A DNA stretch of 64,000 bases from DATFVJ01 sp963727015 (GTDB lineage Bacteria > Actinomycetota > Actinomycetes > Streptosporangiales > Streptosporangiaceae), in the NCBI GenBank assembly GCA_963727015.1, contig CAVSEV010000013.1, forward strand, positions 1 through 64,000, read 5' to 3'. Position numbers and translations under genes: made by a program. Within the stretch, counting starts at the first letter, position 1, and the number at the start of each line of letters is the position of its first letter. The notes beneath the pieces are model-generated. The model was not told where the DNA came from. It saw only the letters and a program-made list of their open reading frames with translations, and did no database searches. Of this stretch, positions 61,861 through 64,000 are shown piece by piece.

Positions 61861-62450
61861 GCCATGGCGCGCCCATAGGTGGGCCACAGGTGCGCCCCGG
61901 GTTGTGCGGATGGTGCGCCCATGGCGCGCCCAGAGCCGGTCGGCTGGGGCAGCTTGACGCGTCTTCGCGGTTGCGCGGCGGCTCAGGTAGATCGTTGCTT
62001 GCCTTACCGCGCCACGCCCTTGGCGCGCCCTTGACCATGGCTTTACGGCAAGTCATGCCCCGGTCGGACACGAATGATGGCCGGTGGCCTGCCGGCCGCG
62101 GGCGGGTGGTAAATTGTCCGCGATGCGCAAAATTGGCGGTGTTGTCCTCAGCTGTGACGCCGTCTTGACGGGACTCCTCGAAGGAGTGCCGGAGTGAGTT
62201 GAGCCTGGCTCAATCGATAGATCATGCCGATGGATGGGATTCACCGCGCAGCGGCAGGCCCGCGAGTATGGGCCTGAGCCGTATTTGCCGCCGCAACCGG
62301 TGAAGCGGGCCTGCGTGGCCGAGAGCCGGTGGTGCCTTGCGACCACGAAGGTTAACGGCGGTACGTGTGATGGCATCACGGCTGATGCCCTGGAACGTAA
62401 CGGACCACGGATGAGCGCTCCACACGATGCGGATGGAGGCTGCTGGGGTA
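61861..62450. other. Intergenic region with GGCGCGCC-type repeats, no gene recognised
   Basis: Several copies of TGGCGCGCCC or close variants occur between 61,863 and 62,035. A small palindrome (GTGATGGCATCAC, 62,367-62,379) lies before the glycosyltransferase. No convincing protein was found. Confidence 0.4.
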
Positions 62451-63608
62451 ATGCCGCTCCGCACTCGGATGAGATCGGTCAACGAAAGCCAGCCAGCCAG
62501 CGGCCCAGGGCCAAAGCCCGCGCGTGTCCTGATCGTTTCGCAGGTGACGGTCTCCGGCGTGGCCATCTGCGTGCGCGATTTAGTGCAAGCCGCCATCGAC
62601 CGAGGGTACGAGGTAACCGTGGCCTGCCCATCGACAGGCAATCTTGCCGCTTGGGTCCAGAAACGGGGAGCGGCATGGGAGCCGCTCGAGCTGAAGCGCT
62701 CCCCCGCCCCGGGCGACATCCTCGCTACCGTGCGGGTGCGGCGGCTTGCCCAGGCCAACACCCTGGTGCATCTGCACTCCTCGAAGGCCGGAGCGGTAGG
62801 ACGCCTCGCACTCTTCAGCTTGGGACGCACGCGGCCACCCAGCGTGTTCACTCCGCACGGCTGGTCATGGCTGGTCGGCGGGCGGCTGGCGCCCACCTAC
62901 CGGCTGTTCGAGCGGATCATGAGCCCAGTGACGACGGCAGTGGTAGCCGTCTCCGATGAGGAGCGGTCGCATGGCCAAGCTGTTCTAGGCCCCCGGGCTG
63001 CCCGGATCGAGGTCAACTACAACGGAGTTGACGCCTCCAGGTTCTGCCCGCAGGGACCGGTCGCGAGCCGGTCGGACTCGCCGCTCGTCGTCTGTGTCGG
63101 GCGGCTGTGCTATCAGCGCGCACCCGATGTGGCCGTGGCCGCTCTCGCCCAGATGCGGACGCCGGGGGCACGCCTCAGGCTGGTCGGGGATGGCGAGGAC
63201 CGGGCTGCGATCGAGCATCAGGTCGGCGCCCTGGGCCTGACCGGCCGGGTCGAGATGGCCGGCTTCAACCCCGATCCCGCGCCCCATCTCCGCGCAGCCG
63301 ATGTTGTCATCGTCCCCTCCCGCTACGACGGGATGGCTCTGATCCTGCTTGAGGCCATGGCCTGCGGTGCCGCGATCGTGGCCACTCGCGTACCCGGCAG
63401 TTCCGCGCTTGACGGAGCTGGCAAGCTCGTCCCCGTCGAAGACCCGTCGGCCCTTGCCGGGGCGGTCGATGCGCTGCTCGCTGACCCGGAACAGCGCAGC
63501 CTGCTTGGCGCCGCCGCCCGCCAGCGGGTCGTCGAGCATTACCCGATCCAGCGCTCGGTTGAGGGGACCATCAGCCTGTGGCGACGACTCGGCGCGAGGC
63601 CAGCATAG
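62451..63608 (+). CDS. GT4-family glycosyltransferase
   Basis: An intact GT-B glycosyltransferase of about 385 residues. The N-terminal acceptor domain begins VLIVSQVTVSGVAICVRDLV, continues with LVHLHSSKAGAVGRLA and VFTPHGWSWLVGG. The donor domain has LVVCVGRLCYQRAPDVAVAA, RLRLVGDGEDRAAI, GFNPDPAPHLRAADVVIVPS and the E-x7-E block YDGMALILLEAMACGAAIVA. It is close to WsaE/EpsF-type enzymes that extend surface polysaccharide repeat units. ATG 62,451 behind GGGGT is my choice; several in-frame ATGs from 62,427 to 62,469 are possible. A Wzz-type gene follows, so this starts or continues another polysaccharide cluster. Confidence 0.85.
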   Translation: MPLRTRMRSVNESQPASGPGPKPARVLIVSQVTVSGVAICVRDLVQAAIDRGYEVTVACPSTGNLAAWVQKRGAAWEPLELKRSPAPGDILATVRVRRLAQANTLVHLHSSKAGAVGRLALFSLGRTRPPSVFTPHGWSWLVGGRLAPTYRLFERIMSPVTTAVVAVSDEERSHGQAVLGPRAARIEVNYNGVDASRFCPQGPVASRSDSPLVVCVGRLCYQRAPDVAVAALAQMRTPGARLRLVGDGEDRAAIEHQVGALGLTGRVEMAGFNPDPAPHLRAADVVIVPSRYDGMALILLEAMACGAAIVATRVPGSSALDGAGKLVPVEDPSALAGAVDALLADPEQRSLLGAAARQRVVEHYPIQRSVEGTISLWRRLGARPA

Positions 63609-63659
63609 GATCGGCGGAGAAACCCCGCTTCGGGACGTATCGGCACAGAAGGGGGCCTG

Positions 63660-64000
63660 TTGAGTCCGAGCGAATCTCGCGACGCGATCACTCCACACCG
63701 TGTGGCCCGGGTACTTTGGCGCCGCAAGCTCGTCTGCTCGGTCGTTGCTGGCGTCGTCGCCCTGGGGGGCGCCTTGCTGCTTTCGACCCGGCAGCCGGTC
63801 TACGAGTCGAGCTCCTCTGTCGCCCTCCTGCCGGTTTCGACCAACGCCAGCGTCCTGCCCAACTACCCGAACCTGATCACCAGCCTGATTCCCACGTACG
63901 TGCAGCTCGTTTCAAGTCCGGCGTTGCTCGATCGAGTTGCGCAGACACTGCCCTTCGCCACCTCCGAGACCCAGCTGGCGCGCCAGGTTCACGCAGAAGC
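63660..64000 (+). CDS. Wzz-type chain-length regulator/tyrosine-kinase-like, partial at window end
   Basis: TTG at 63,660 behind GGGGGCC opens a protein reading LSPSESRDAITPHRVARVLW, then RRKLVCSVVAGVVALGGALL (first membrane helix), the Wzz entry YESSSSVALLPVS, and LIPTYVQLVSSPALLDRVAQ. This is the N-terminal domain of Wzz/CpsC/CapA-type polysaccharide co-polymerases, often followed in actinomycetes by a BY-kinase domain. The window ends after about 114 codons, so the rest is not visible. Confidence 0.82.
   Translation, partial: MSPSESRDAITPHRVARVLWRRKLVCSVVAGVVALGGALLLSTRQPVYESSSSVALLPVSTNASVLPNYPNLITSLIPTYVQLVSSPALLDRVAQTLPFATSETQLARQVHAE

Overview
The window looks like two different genomes joined at about 10.65-10.76 kb. 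Bases 1 to ~10,700 carry genes with an alphaproteobacterial flavour (PccB-type carboxyltransferase, isovaleryl-CoA dehydrogenase, RidA, threonine dehydratase, carboxymuconolactone decarboxylase-like protein, GT4 glycosyltransferase, NodU-type carbamoyltransferase). Bases ~10,720 to 64,000 look like a high-GC soil actinomycete: many GTG/TTG starts, ATGA/GTGA stop-start overlaps, PadR and GntR-UTRA regulators, Sel1 repeats, and an actinobacterial-type high-affinity [NiFe] hydrogenase locus. The carbamoyltransferase is cut off at the join. No taxon can be named from sequence reading alone.

Single-base frameshifts hit most genes from 1 to about 24.2 kb and essentially none after 26 kb. This gradient fits an under-corrected contig end at least as well as real gene decay. 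I treat most left-side frameshifts as possible sequence errors and say so per gene.

Layout: 0.4-10.7 kb, acyl-CoA and amino-acid metabolism plus two sugar-modifying genes, many frameshifted. 10.7-18.9 kb, PAP2 phosphatase, hexapeptide acyltransferase, a GntR-UTRA remnant, a PadR/membrane-protein pair with tandem palindromic operators, an FkbM methyltransferase, a 1-kb gene graveyard (fragments of hypF, an IS1634-like transposase, and a doubly deleted inverted copy of the PadR/membrane pair), and galT. 18.9-23.2 kb, a dispersed direct duplication of a WbaP-type polyprenyl-phosphate sugar transferase, carrying a remnant of the galT 3' end with it. 23.6-39.5 kb, surface-polysaccharide and envelope genes: PIG-L deacetylase, WbqC-like protein, NAD-dependent epimerase, a processive GT2 synthase fused to about eleven 35-residue Sel1-like repeats, a double-psi-barrel-like lipoprotein, GH18, CE4 deacetylase, an Asp-box lipoprotein, a membrane/SCO1 fusion and a nucleotide-sugar dehydrogenase.

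40.2-55.7 kb is the hydrogenase island. A leftward operon encodes the small and large subunits, a NifU/zinc-ribbon protein, DUF5947- and DUF6084-like proteins, a 578-residue protein of unknown function, a 34-residue one-helix protein and a YtxH-like protein, almost all translationally coupled. A rightward operon encodes an HTH protein, YceI, two SIS-domain proteins flanking a HypC-like protein, a HupD-type protease, and HypC, D, E, A and B. HypF lies apart at 58.7-61.0 kb. The small subunit has Asp in place of the second cysteine of the proximal-cluster motif and no Tat signal, as expected for group 1h atmospheric-H2-oxidising enzymes. The window ends with an HBHA-like coiled-coil gene behind a perfect 20-bp palindrome, a second GT4 and the start of a Wzz-type chain-length regulator. 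No tRNA, rRNA or CRISPR array was seen.
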